64,000 bases of DNA from Natronomonas salinimetallica (GTDB lineage: Archaea; Halobacteriota; Halobacteria; Halobacteriales; Haloarculaceae), in NCBI RefSeq assembly GCF_013839515.1, contig NZ_JACDNQ010000003.1, positions 155,947 to 219,946 of the forward strand. Reading direction: 5' to 3'. Made by a program: the position numbers and the translations under genes. The notes under the pieces were generated by a model that was given only the letters and a program-made list of their open reading frames with translations, was not told the DNA's origin and did not search any database. Below are positions 1 through 7,323 of this stretch, in pieces (within the stretch, counting starts at the first letter, position 1; every line of letters starts with the position of its first letter).

Positions 1-60
1 TCCCCACCCCCCACCCCGTTTTCACGCCCGGCAGCGGCGTCTCCGTGCGGTCCCGACACG

Positions 61-97
61 CGGCCGGGCGGGATCCGAACCGGCCGGGCGGATTCCG
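61..97. repeat. 20-bp direct repeat, about 1.9 copies
   Basis: Two imperfect copies of a unit beginning CGGCCGGGCGG lie end to end, downstream of the histidine kinase gene that ends at 145. The rest of 1-144 is C-rich with no supported gene. Confidence 0.6.
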
Positions 98-144
98 GCT
101 GCGATGGACCCGACGACGAGCTCGTGACCCGTGCCCACGACCGC

Positions 145-1257
145 TCAAACGGCGTCCAGTTGGTGAAACCCCTCCCCAGTGATCTCGAATCGTGTGCCGC
201 CGCCTTCGCCCTCTGTCACCGCGACGTCCCAGCCGTGGGCTTTCGCAATCTGGGAGACGATAGCCAGTCCGAACCCCGTCCCCTCCGTCGTCGTGGTGAA
301 ACCCCACTCGAGTACGTCCTCCCGTTCGTCTTCGGGAATGCCGGGACCGTCGTCCGCGACATAAAACCCCTTGACCGTACTCCCCGTCGCCCGCGTCGTC
401 ACCGGTACCAACTCGATCGAGCCGACCGTAACGGTGGCGTCCGAGCCGGCGTGCTCGATGCTGTTCTCGAAGAGGTTCTCGAAGAGCTGTCGCAGCCGCT
501 CCGGGTCCGCCTCCAACTCACAGTTGCGGTTGACCACCAACTCCAGCCCCGACGTCTCGACGTTCTTCCAGGCGTCGCGGGCGACCGAGTCGAGGTCAGC
601 CCGTCTCGTCTCGGTGACGCTCTGTCCGGTGCGGGCGAGCGTCAACAGCTTCTCGAGGAGCACCGATATGCGATCGAGCGCGTGCGAAGCGTCCTCGATG
701 TGGGGGCTGTCACACGCGTCGTCCATCAGCTCCAGCCGACCCTTGGCCACGGTGAGCGGGGTTCGGATGTCGTGACTGACGAGACTGGCGAACCGTTTGA
801 GCTGTTCGTTCTGTCGTTCGAGCTCCCGCTCGCGCTCGTTCGCCCGGCGCTCGGCGACGTACCGACTGGCGGCGTTGTCGATGCGATTCGCCAACACCGC
901 GTACTGGGCGGTACCGCCTTCCTCCGTGAAGTAGTCCGTGACCCCGGCTGAGATCGCCTCGCTCGCGACCCCCTCGCTTTCGCTGTCGGCGTACAAAAAG
1001 AACGGGAGATCGACGTACTCCTCACGGACGGCTTCGAGGAACGCGACCCCGTCCATCCCCGCCACGTCGTAGCCACTGACGATACAGTCGATGTCGTCCG
1101 CCAGGCGGTCCATCCCGGCGTCCGCGCTGGTGACCGTCTCGATTGTCAATCGCCCGTGTTCGTCCGCGAGATACGCCATCACCTGTTTCAGAAACCCCGG
1201 ATCGCCATCGACGTAGAGCACTCGAACCGGCTCTCGGTGGCTCGATGTCTCCCTCAT
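145..1257 (-). CDS. Histidine kinase with degenerate N-terminal receiver domain
   Basis: Soluble sensor kinase of 370 aa. Residues about 10-125 have a receiver fold, but the acceptor site reads IVSGYDVAGMDG with Gly where families carry Asp, and the usual C-terminal Lys is Glu (DYFTEEGG), so phospho-transfer to this domain is unlikely. A coiled linker leads to an H-box (SLVSHDIRTPLTVAKG), an N-box (LFENLFENSIEHAG) and ATP-lid motifs DDGPGIP and GTGFGLAIV. No membrane segment is visible, so the signal probably reaches it through the pseudo-receiver or a partner. The ATG at 1257 was preferred over an upstream frame because family members begin just before the receiver. No partner response regulator is adjacent. 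Confidence 0.9.
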   Translation of the reverse strand: MRETSSHREPVRVLYVDGDPGFLKQVMAYLADEHGRLTIETVTSADAGMDRLADDIDCIVSGYDVAGMDGVAFLEAVREEYVDLPFFLYADSESEGVASEAISAGVTDYFTEEGGTAQYAVLANRIDNAASRYVAERRANERERELERQNEQLKRFASLVSHDIRTPLTVAKGRLELMDDACDSPHIEDASHALDRISVLLEKLLTLARTGQSVTETRRADLDSVARDAWKNVETSGLELVVNRNCELEADPERLRQLFENLFENSIEHAGSDATVTVGSIELVPVTTRATGSTVKGFYVADDGPGIPEDEREDVLEWGFTTTTEGTGFGLAIVSQIAKAHGWDVAVTEGEGGGTRFEITGEGFHQLDAV

Positions 1258-1390
1258 TGATCCCTGTATCCACAACGCGAAGATAACGGTTTGGGACGAT
1301 ACCACGAGTGACACCGCCGGCCGTCATACGGGTCCTCTGCCGACGCGTCGGCGAGCGTCGCCCCGGGTTCCGACGACATCAGCCCGTCCC

Positions 1391-1499
1391 ATACTGCCGG
1401 ACGTACGTTCGTGAACATCCGACTCGGTCCATGTCCAAACCGCCGGTCGAACGTGCGTGTCGAGTGGCTCGCGATTCAAGTCGGTACGTCCGGCAGTAT
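1391..1499. repeat. 16-bp perfect inverted repeat with 77-bp spacer
   Basis: The arm ATACTGCCGGACGTAC at 1391-1406 has its exact reverse complement at 1484-1499, where it touches the nitroreductase stop codon. The 241-bp gap 1258-1498 holds no gene I can support. It could form a long hairpin in the 3' end of the nitroreductase transcript or be a paired protein-binding site. Confidence 0.75.
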
Positions 1500-2176
1500 C
1501 AGTCGTCGCCGGGCGAGGGAATCGAAAGCGTCGTCGACCCGTCGGCCTCGACGCTTCCGTAGTGGACGACCTCCTCGACCGGCCGCCGTCCTTTGCGCTC
1601 GTTTTCGATGTCGCTCGCGCCCTCGGCGGGGTAGCCGAGCGTGACGAGCATGACCGGCTCGTACGCCTCCGGAAGCTCGAACGTCTCGGCGAGCGCCTCG
1701 GGGTCGAACCCTTCCATCGGACAGCTTCCGATTCCGTGATCCCAGGCGGCGTACATGAGCGTCATCGCCGCGAGTGAGGTCGAACGGGTCGTCCAGATGC
1801 GCCGTTCGGACTCGGGCATTTCGCCCATCCCCGCCACGTTCTCGAGGAGGCCGTCGCGGACGTCCTCGTTCGGGAGATACTCCTTGGCGAGCCAGTCGTC
1901 GAAGACCTCCTCGGCGTGGGCCATCGGATCCGTATGTCCCAGGACGACGACCGCCGTATCGGCCTCGGTGACGTGTGCCTGATCGTAGGCGACCTCCCGG
2001 AGGGCCGCCTTCCCGTCGCCTTCCCGGAGGACGAGGAACTCCCACGGCTGGAGGTTGTAGCCGGAGGGCGCAAGCGTCGCCGCCTCGAAGATCGATTCGA
2101 GCGTCTCCGAGTCGATCGTCTCGTCGCTGTACTGGTGGACCGACCGCCGTGTCTGTAGCAGTTCGCCGAATTCCAT
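1499..2176 (-). CDS. Nitroreductase family protein
   Basis: FMN-dependent NAD(P)H oxidoreductase of the nitroreductase superfamily, 225 aa, expected to be a cytoplasmic homodimer. The N-terminal RRSVHQYSD motif (phosphate-binding Arg and Ser), the APSGYNLQPWEFLVL segment and the late MEGFDPEALAETFELPE and GYPAE segments are the family's FMN-contacting regions in the usual order. The natural substrate cannot be read from the sequence. The ATG at 2176 (MEFGELLQTR) is preferred over one seven codons upstream because homologues start there. It is a single gene with no visible operon partner. Confidence 0.88.
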   Translation of the reverse strand: MEFGELLQTRRSVHQYSDETIDSETLESIFEAATLAPSGYNLQPWEFLVLREGDGKAALREVAYDQAHVTEADTAVVVLGHTDPMAHAEEVFDDWLAKEYLPNEDVRDGLLENVAGMGEMPESERRIWTTRSTSLAAMTLMYAAWDHGIGSCPMEGFDPEALAETFELPEAYEPVMLVTLGYPAEGASDIENERKGRRPVEEVVHYGSVEADGSTTLSIPSPGDD

Positions 2177-2310
2177 CGATGTGGTGTACGAATGCAACTA
2201 CCATTCCCGGTTCGGTTCCGGCGGTCCCTTCCCGTTGTCGTGTGATGTACCATACCGACACCACCCGAGGGCATCGGTGACGCGGACCGCTCGGATCGAA
2301 CCCTTCCATT

Positions 2311-2372
2311 CGGACCGGATGCGGATCACCCGGACCGGATGCGGATCACCCGGACCGGATGCGGATCACCCG
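2311..2372. repeat. 20-bp tandem repeat, 3 copies
   Basis: Three identical copies of CGGACCGGATGCGGATCACC (2311-2330, 2331-2350, 2351-2370) end at the stop codon of the nitrilase remnant. A partial fourth copy starts at 2371. Confidence 0.85.
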
Positions 2373-2845
2373 GATCGGTCCGAGACGGCCTCGGCGACGT
2401 CCTCGACGGTCTCGATCGGGATGCCGTGTTCGTCGGCGAGCTCCTGTGCCACGGCCGCCGAGAGCCGGCCGTCCGACCGACCGTCGCCGCCGCGTCGTCC
2501 CCGGCCTGCGACCGGATCCAGCGTCTCGTCGCTGATGTCGAGCGAAACGGCGTCCCACCGGGTATAGTGGCCCATCGCGTCGAAATACGCCTTCGTCGCC
2601 CGGCGCTCGTCGCGCTCGAAATCGGCGGTCAACAGCCCCTCCTCGCCGACCAGCGGCCCGGCTTTGACGATCCCGGCGGGATTTATAAGCATACTGCCGC
2701 CCGCGGCGACGTTGAAGCCGAGTTCCTCCTCGGAGAAGTCCTCGGGGACGTCGCTGCTCATGTACGCGGAACAGGCGGCGACGAACGACTGGGTCTCGAA
2801 GGCGTACTCGCGCATTGCCGGGTGAACCGCCTCGGGGTCAAGTGG
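2366..2845 (-). pseudogene. Nitrilase, 5'-truncated remnant
   Basis: About 150 C-terminal residues of a carbon-nitrogen hydrolase of the nitrilase branch remain. REYAFETQSFVAACSAYMS and GGSMLINPAGIVKAGPL match the region after the catalytic Cys, followed by the typical LLTADFERDERRATKAYFDAMGHYTR. The N-terminal half with the catalytic Glu, Lys and Cys is missing. In-frame similarity seems to run to about 2845 (AVHPAMREYAF), then meets hairpins and a TnpA remnant. The gene was evidently cut by an insertion or deletion and cannot be active. An ATG at 2815 keeps the frame open but is unlikely to be a real start. Confidence 0.8.
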
Positions 2846-2847
2846 TT

Positions 2848-2891
2848 CGAGACGCGGAGCGTCTCGTCATCACGAGAATCAAAGATTCTCG
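2848..2891. repeat. Two adjacent perfect 8-3-8 hairpins
   Basis: CGAGACGC-GGA-GCGTCTCG at 2848-2866 and CGAGAATC-AAA-GATTCTCG at 2873-2891 are perfect palindromes with 3-nt loops, six bases apart. They lie at the junction between the nitrilase remnant and the transposase remnant, where IS200/IS605-type subterminal hairpins or another palindromic mobile element could be expected. Confidence 0.75.
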
Positions 2892-2902
2892 AACGACACG
2901 CA

Positions 2903-3066
2903 CCGAGCGAGATTGTGCGAACGGTCAAGAGCATCACGGCGCGGGAGATGTGGGAACAGCACGAACCGTTCTTGGAGGAGTATCTGTGGGGTGGCGGATT
3001 TTGGGAGGAATCGTACTACGTTGGGACGGCGGGTGATGTTTCGACCGACACGATTGAGCAATACAC
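2903..3066 (+). pseudogene. tnpA: IS200/IS605-family TnpA transposase remnant
   Basis: The frame from about 2903 encodes EIVRTVKSITAREMWEQ, then EEYLWGGGFWEESYY and VGTAGDVSTDTIEQY. This is the C-terminal third of a Y1 transposase (TnpA) of the IS200/IS605 family. The N-terminal part with the HUH motif is missing, and the reading after EQY does not resemble the family. No tnpB is present. It is a dead fragment that marks an old insertion into the neighbouring nitrilase gene. Confidence 0.82.
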
Positions 3067-3104
3067 ACTCGACCGCACGGCGGCAGTGCAGTCGATGTGT
3101 AACT

Positions 3105-3233
3105 AGTTACGATGTCTACTATAGTTACGATGTCTACTATAGTTGCGATGGCTACTATAGTTGCGATGGCTACTATAGTTGCGATGGCTACTATAGTTGC
3201 GATGGCTACTATAGTTGCGACGTCTACTATAGT
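3105..3233. repeat. 18-bp tandem array, 7 copies
   Basis: Seven 18-bp units run from 3105 to 3230. Units 1-2 read AGTTACGATGTCTACTAT, units 3-6 AGTTGCGATGGCTACTAT and unit 7 AGTTGCGACGTCTACTAT. A unit length divisible by three keeps all frames open, so long meaningless reading frames appear here. The 13-mer ATGGCTACTATAG within the array is also the right end of the palindromic element at 51640-51725. Confidence 0.95.
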
Positions 3234-3268
3234 ACGCCGCGAACCGAGACTCCCAGTGACGCCGCGAG

Positions 3269-4078
3269 CTAGAACCGCTGTCGCACGTACGCCCGGATTC
3301 GCTTGACACGCTCGACGTCGTACGTCCAGACGCTGCGCCAGACGTTCCGACCGACCTCGACGGCCACGAGCGCCACGTAGCCGACGTCGTCCTCGCCGAC
3401 GGGTGATATCGAGTCCATAGCCGCGTCCCCGTCCGGCGTGAACACGACGACCCACGAACGGCGGTACTCCTCCGTCGTGCCGTCGTGGACGACCAAACCG
3501 AGGTCCGAGACGACGTCGGGATCGTCGTCGACGCCGTATACGTGTGTTTCGACGCCGCTATCGCCGAGCCACTCGTACATTCGCTCGGTCCCGTACTCGT
3601 CGTCGAGTCGCGAAAGTCGCTGGAAGGTGCTGTGAAGCTCCCCGCTTTCGGCCGTGAGCGCGCGGTATTCGATAAACCGCGAGACCACGATCAACAGGAG
3701 CTTCTCCCGCGTGGACGCCGGAAACCCGGAGACGACGAACTCGACGTCGTCCAATCCGGTCAGTACGTCGGGGAACGTGCCGCGCTCCGACTGGCGCGTC
3801 CCGGTCCGGTAGCGATCGACGTTGACCAACAAGAACGCCTCCTTGAGGGTCGAAAACGGCGTCGTCTCGACGACCGCCCCGTCCTCGATGAGACACACCA
3901 GGTCGTCGGTCCCGTCGGGGATCTGTCGCTCCTCGACCGAGACGGACTGGTTTTCGAACGCCTCCGAGAGCAGTTCGACGAGCGGCTCCGGACCCGTTCG
4001 GTTCAACAACAACAGCGTCTTGTCCACCGTTTCGACTTCTTCGATGAATCCGGATAACGAGGACGGCAACTCCTTCAT
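3269..4078 (-). CDS. DICT sensory domain-containing protein
   Basis: Protein of 269 aa. Residues about 1-190 resemble the DICT domain (found next to diguanylate cyclases and two-component proteins, a presumed sensory module), starting with SLSGFIEEVETVDKTLLLLN and including the LREKLLLIVVSRFIEYRAL-like helix (here TREKLLLIVVSRFIEYRAL). The C-terminal 80 residues (WVVVFTPDG, VGYVALVAVEVGRNVWRS) finish the haloarchaeal version. No catalytic or DNA-binding domain is attached, so the output is unknown. The ATG at 4078 is used; an in-frame TTG precedes it. The 18-bp array lies just past its stop. Confidence 0.72.
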   Translation of the reverse strand: MKELPSSLSGFIEEVETVDKTLLLLNRTGPEPLVELLSEAFENQSVSVEERQIPDGTDDLVCLIEDGAVVETTPFSTLKEAFLLVNVDRYRTGTRQSERGTFPDVLTGLDDVEFVVSGFPASTREKLLLIVVSRFIEYRALTAESGELHSTFQRLSRLDDEYGTERMYEWLGDSGVETHVYGVDDDPDVVSDLGLVVHDGTTEEYRRSWVVVFTPDGDAAMDSISPVGEDDVGYVALVAVEVGRNVWRSVWTYDVERVKRIRAYVRQRF

Positions 4079-4143
4079 CAATAGTCGATCCTCTCGCAGA
4101 TACTTAATTATGACTCACCGGGTGCGGACGTACACGCCCCACC

Positions 4144-4197
4144 CGACACGGCGAGCGTCGGTGGGCGGGTTCTCCCGTTCGACACGGCGAGCGTCGG
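4144..4197. repeat. 18-bp direct repeat, 2 copies spaced 36 bp
   Basis: CGACACGGCGAGCGTCGG occurs at 4144-4161 and 4180-4197, just past the true stop (4202) of the frameshifted pilin-like gene. Confidence 0.85.
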
Positions 4198-4201
4198 AGC
4201 G

Positions 4202-4593
4202 CTACTCGAAATCGGTCTCCCGGACGACAGCCTGTCCCGACTCGCCGAACCACCGGAGGACGACGCGCTGGCCGGGTTCGAACCGTCGGTCCTCGAGTTC
4301 GATCCGGTCGCCCGGTTGGACGACGCCCGTCTCGGTCTCCCAGACCGTCCCTGGACGGTCCGGTCCGGTACGGCCGGGCGATCCTCGTAGACCAGTATCC
4401 GGAGCGACCCCGACGTGATCGTCTCCCCGCCGGCATGCTCGACTGTGAGCTCATTAGCCTCGGCGTCGGCCGTGACCTCGAAGTCCGCTTCCGGGACCGC
4501 ATCGGTCGAAAGCGTAGCGACGAAAAACCAGCCCCCGCCAGCCGCGGCGGCGAGACCGATCAAAAGCGCCGCGACCGCGGTCCGATCCCGCAT
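4202..4593 (-). pseudogene. Membrane-anchored pilin-like protein, frameshifted
   Basis: The start encodes an N-terminal membrane helix (AVAALLIGLAAAAGGGWFFVA) and a beta-rich domain like haloarchaeal type IV pilin-type proteins (DFEVTADAEANELTVEHAGG, then SLRILVYEDRP). Near 4346-4351 the frame breaks. Continuing in the frame that ends at 4202 gives VWETETGVVQPGDRIELED, then RVVLRWFGESGQAVV, the expected C-terminal half. One base missing in GTCCAGGGACGG would explain it. The start frame instead runs to 4108 as low-complexity residues. This is either a recent mutation or a sequencing error. The gene lies 3 bp downstream of ftsY on the same strand. Confidence 0.8.
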
Positions 4594-4596
4594 CGC

Positions 4597-5751
4597 CTAC
4601 TCCTCGCGGAGCAGTCGGTCGACGATCTCGTCGGGATCGAACCGTTCGATGTCCTCGTAGCCCTGGCCGGTGCCGAGAAAGAGGATCGGCTTACCGGTGA
4701 CGTGGGCGATCGAGATCGCCGCCCCGCCCTGGGAGTCGGCGTCGGCTTTCGTCAATACCGCGCCGTCGATCTCCGCGGCGTCGTTGAACTCCTTGGCGCG
4801 GTTGGTCGCGTCCTGGCCGGCGACCGCCTCGTCGACGAACAGCGTCATGTCGGGGTCGACGACGCGGTCGATCTTTTCCAGTTGGGCCATCAGGTCGTTG
4901 GAGGTGTGGAGCCGACCCGCGGTATCGCCCAACACGACGTCGACGTCGTTGGCTTCGGCGTACTCGACGGCGTCGTAAATGACCGCCGCCGGATCGCCGC
5001 CCTGCTGGTGGGTGATGACCTTCCTGTCGAGCGCCTCGGCGTGCTCTTCGATCTGCTCGTTCGCGCCGGCACGATAGGTATCGCCGTTGGCCATCACGGA
5101 AGAGTAGCCACGCTCTTCGAGCCACCGCGAGAGCTTCGCGATCGAGGTGGTCTTGCCGACGCCGTTGACGCCGGTGAATACGATGACGATCGGCTTGTCG
5201 GCCGCCTCGATGCGGCTCTCGAAGTCGAACTGCCCGACGCTTATGACCTCCCGGAGCGCGTCGCCGATCGCCCGCTCTATGACCTGTTCTCCGGATTCGA
5301 CCTGCTTTCGCGTGCTACCGACCAGCTGCTCGCGTATCCGCTCGGTAATCTCGCGGGCGACGCCCATCTCGACGTCGCCCTGGAGGAGTTCGAGTTCCAG
5401 CGATTCCAGGGGCGCTTCGAGTTCCTCCTCGGTGACGATCGTCCGGCCGGTGGCGGCGAGCGCGGCCTTCTTCGCCAGTCCGGGGCCGTCGCTGCCGTCG
5501 TCGGTCCCTGCGGAGCCGGCGGTCGCCCCGGATTCAGTCGCGTCCTCCGCCTCGGTGGTCGCCCCGGATTCGGTCGCGTCCTCCGCCTCGGTGGTCGCCC
5601 CGGATTCAGTCGCGTCCTCCGCCTCGGCGGCCGACCCCGTGTCGGCCTCGCCGTCGGGACCCGCGGGTTCCGCGCCGTCGGACTCGGACTCCGTTTCGGC
5701 CTCGACGTCGCTTTTGAACTTGCCGAGTTTCTCCTTCAGTCCGTCGAACAT
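4597..5751 (-). CDS. ftsY: Signal recognition particle receptor FtsY
   Basis: SRP-family GTPase of 384 aa that docks SRP-ribosome complexes at the membrane. An acidic, variable N-terminal region (residues about 15-90) contains three 12-residue repeats (TEAEDATESGAT) encoded by a 36-bp tandem array. The helical N domain follows, then the G domain with GVNGVGKTTS (about 193-202), DTYRAGA, DTAGRLH, TKAD and GTGQGYEDI. It starts at ATG 5751, five bases after the prefoldin stop. The order rpl18a-pfdA-ftsY on one strand is a conserved archaeal operon linking translation, folding and targeting. Confidence 0.97.
   Translation of the reverse strand: MFDGLKEKLGKFKSDVEAETESESDGAEPAGPDGEADTGSAAEAEDATESGATTEAEDATESGATTEAEDATESGATAGSAGTDDGSDGPGLAKKAALAATGRTIVTEEELEAPLESLELELLQGDVEMGVAREITERIREQLVGSTRKQVESGEQVIERAIGDALREVISVGQFDFESRIEAADKPIVIVFTGVNGVGKTTSIAKLSRWLEERGYSSVMANGDTYRAGANEQIEEHAEALDRKVITHQQGGDPAAVIYDAVEYAEANDVDVVLGDTAGRLHTSNDLMAQLEKIDRVVDPDMTLFVDEAVAGQDATNRAKEFNDAAEIDGAVLTKADADSQGGAAISIAHVTGKPILFLGTGQGYEDIERFDPDEIVDRLLREE
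5521..5628. repeat. 36-bp tandem repeat, 3 copies, inside ftsY
   Basis: Units at 5521-5556, 5557-5592 and 5593-5628 begin GGTCGCCCCGGATTC and are nearly identical. They encode repeated TEAEDATESGAT in the acidic linker of FtsY. Confidence 0.95.
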
Positions 5752-5756
5752 CGCCC

Positions 5757-6215
5757 CTACTCGTCGTCCTGCTGCATCTGCTGTTGCATCTGTTGCATCT
5801 GCTGTTGTTGGGCCTGCTGGGCCTTGGCTTCGAGATCCTCGGTCTCCTCTTCGACCGCCTCGATCTCCGATTCGAGCTCGGCGATCCGGTCGTCGAGCGC
5901 CTCCTTTTTGCGTTCGAGGGAGTCGACCGCCCCGTCGCTGTCGCGTTCGGCGGCGTAGCCGCCACCGAGCGTGACGATGACCTCGTCGATGTCCTGAATC
6001 TCCGCCCGAACGTACGCGTCCCCGCCGAGCGGGACCTGTACCGTCGAGCCGGTCTCGATGGTCTCGATAGCTTCGATGGCCTCGTCGATCTCGCCTTGCT
6101 CCTCGCGGACGTTCTGGATCTCCGTCTGGATCGCCTGCTTTTCCTGCTCTAGGGCCTGCATCTGCTCTTGGATCTGTTGCATCGCGCCGCCGCCGCCGCC
6201 ACCACCGAGGCTCAT
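5757..6215 (-). CDS. pfdA: Prefoldin subunit alpha
   Basis: Alpha subunit (152 aa) of the hexameric archaeal prefoldin, which holds unfolded proteins for the thermosome. Two long coiled-coil helices (about 12-50 and 95-145) flank the beta-hairpin core with the family segment TVQVPLGGDAYVRAEI. The ends are low-complexity: a Gly run after the start and a Gln/Met-rich tail. Its ATG overlaps the rpl18a stop (ATGA at 6212-6215), and ftsY follows directly. Confidence 0.96.
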   Translation of the reverse strand: MSLGGGGGGGAMQQIQEQMQALEQEKQAIQTEIQNVREEQGEIDEAIEAIETIETGSTVQVPLGGDAYVRAEIQDIDEVIVTLGGGYAAERDSDGAVDSLERKKEALDDRIAELESEIEAVEEETEDLEAKAQQAQQQQMQQMQQQMQQDDE

Positions 6216-6385
6216 GCGTCCACCCCGTCGATGGTGATCTGGGTGCGCTTGAGGCTGTGCTGGGAGCCGAAGTTCGTGTAGACGCGCTCCTCGGCCACGT
6301 CGGCGTTCGGGGCCTCCACCGTCGTCTCGAACTCCTGTTCGCCGAAGCGGGCGGGATACCGCCCCCGTACCGTAAACTCACTCAT
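6212..6385 (-). CDS. rpl18a: Large ribosomal subunit protein eL20 (L18Ae / LX)
   Basis: A 57-aa protein, MSEFTVRGRYPARFGEQEFE at the start and SQHSLKRTQITIDGVDA at the end, matches the short archaeal L18Ae (LX) ribosomal protein in length and core motifs. It binds the large subunit. It is the first gene of the rpl18a-pfdA-ftsY operon, and its TGA overlaps the pfdA start by four bases. The start is fixed by the family N-terminus. Confidence 0.95.
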   Translation of the reverse strand: MSEFTVRGRYPARFGEQEFETTVEAPNADVAEERVYTNFGSQHSLKRTQITIDGVDA

Positions 6386-6420
6386 ACCCCTAATACGTCA
6401 CGCGAGCCGGAAGTATCTTC

Positions 6421-7323
6421 CTAAGTGTGAGACGATACCCGCCGCGCGAGCGCCTCGCCTCCGAGCGGCGCAGCGAGGACTCCCCCGACGACGACCGCCA
6501 TCCCCAAAAACGAGACGTAGGGGGCGACGTCGAGGCCGTAGACGGCGGCGAAAAGCACGCTAAAGGCTAGCCCGATCGCGGTGGCCGCGATCCCGCCCCC
6601 GAGCGTTTCCGGCCCACGAACGACCTCGCCGCCGACGATCCCCCACGTCAGCCGGGAGCCGAGCGCTCCGCCCAGCGCGAGCATCGTGTCCGTCGTATAG
6701 CCGACTCCGGCGGCGACGAGTGCGGCCCCGAGCGCCAACAGCATCGCTCGCCCCGGCTTCGATCCCCAGCCACAGAGCCGGTAGACGCCGAGGAGATACG
6801 CCGTGCCGACCGCCAATCCGGCGGCGACGTCGACGAGATAGTGGACGCCGAGTGCGATCCGCGATACCGGGAGCAGGACACACAGCGCCGTCGCGGCGGC
6901 GTATCCCCGCCGACTCCCGACCAGGAGCCCGAGCCCGCCGTAGACGACGACGGCCGAGACCGCATGCCCGCTCGGGAATCCGAACCCCGAGGCTGCACCG
7001 ATCTCGGCGTACAGCGGGGTGAGCGCCGCCGGAACCGCCTCGGCCCCCGCGGGTTCCGTGGCGCCGGGCGGCCGGGGGAGCCGAAACAGCTCCTTGAGCG
7101 CCGTCGTCACGGCGAGCGCGCCGAGCGCGAGCGCCACCGCGAAGGCCGCCCGGGCCCGCGACAGCGACAGCGGCCCCGGGAGTGCGGTCCCGAACCAGTA
7201 TAGGGCGCCAAGGAGGCCAAAGACGAACCAGACGTCGCCAAACGCGGTGACGAGCGCCGCCAGGACCACGATCGGCTCGGGGAGGCCGGCGGCGGCCTCG
7301 ACGACGCCGATCCCGCGACTCAT
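6421..7323 (-). CDS. PAP2-family membrane phosphatase
   Basis: Integral membrane phosphatidic-acid-phosphatase type 2 protein, 300 aa. The three signature motifs are present: KELFRLPRP (about 98-106), FPSGHAVSA with the catalytic-site His, and SRIALGVHYLVD with the nucleophilic His and its Asp. At least seven hydrophobic segments surround them. Likely substrates are lipid or isoprenoid phosphates; the exact one cannot be read. The ATG at 7323 overlaps the stop of the upstream YihY-like gene (ATGA), so the two are co-transcribed. Confidence 0.9.
   Translation of the reverse strand: MSRGIGVVEAAAGLPEPIVVLAALVTAFGDVWFVFGLLGALYWFGTALPGPLSLSRARAAFAVALALGALAVTTALKELFRLPRPPGATEPAGAEAVPAALTPLYAEIGAASGFGFPSGHAVSAVVVYGGLGLLVGSRRGYAAATALCVLLPVSRIALGVHYLVDVAAGLAVGTAYLLGVYRLCGWGSKPGRAMLLALGAALVAAGVGYTTDTMLALGGALGSRLTWGIVGGEVVRGPETLGGGIAATAIGLAFSVLFAAVYGLDVAPYVSFLGMAVVVGGVLAAPLGGEALARRVSSHT

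Noticed and set aside
3105-3233. Possible CRISPR array (7 regular repeats)
   Set aside because: Units are 18 bp with no spacers, and no cas gene is in the window.
2913-3455. Long open frames through the 18-bp array (repeated YYSCDG or TIVAIA peptides)
   Set aside because: They exist only because the unit length is divisible by three; they extend across known remnants and into the DICT gene on the wrong strand.
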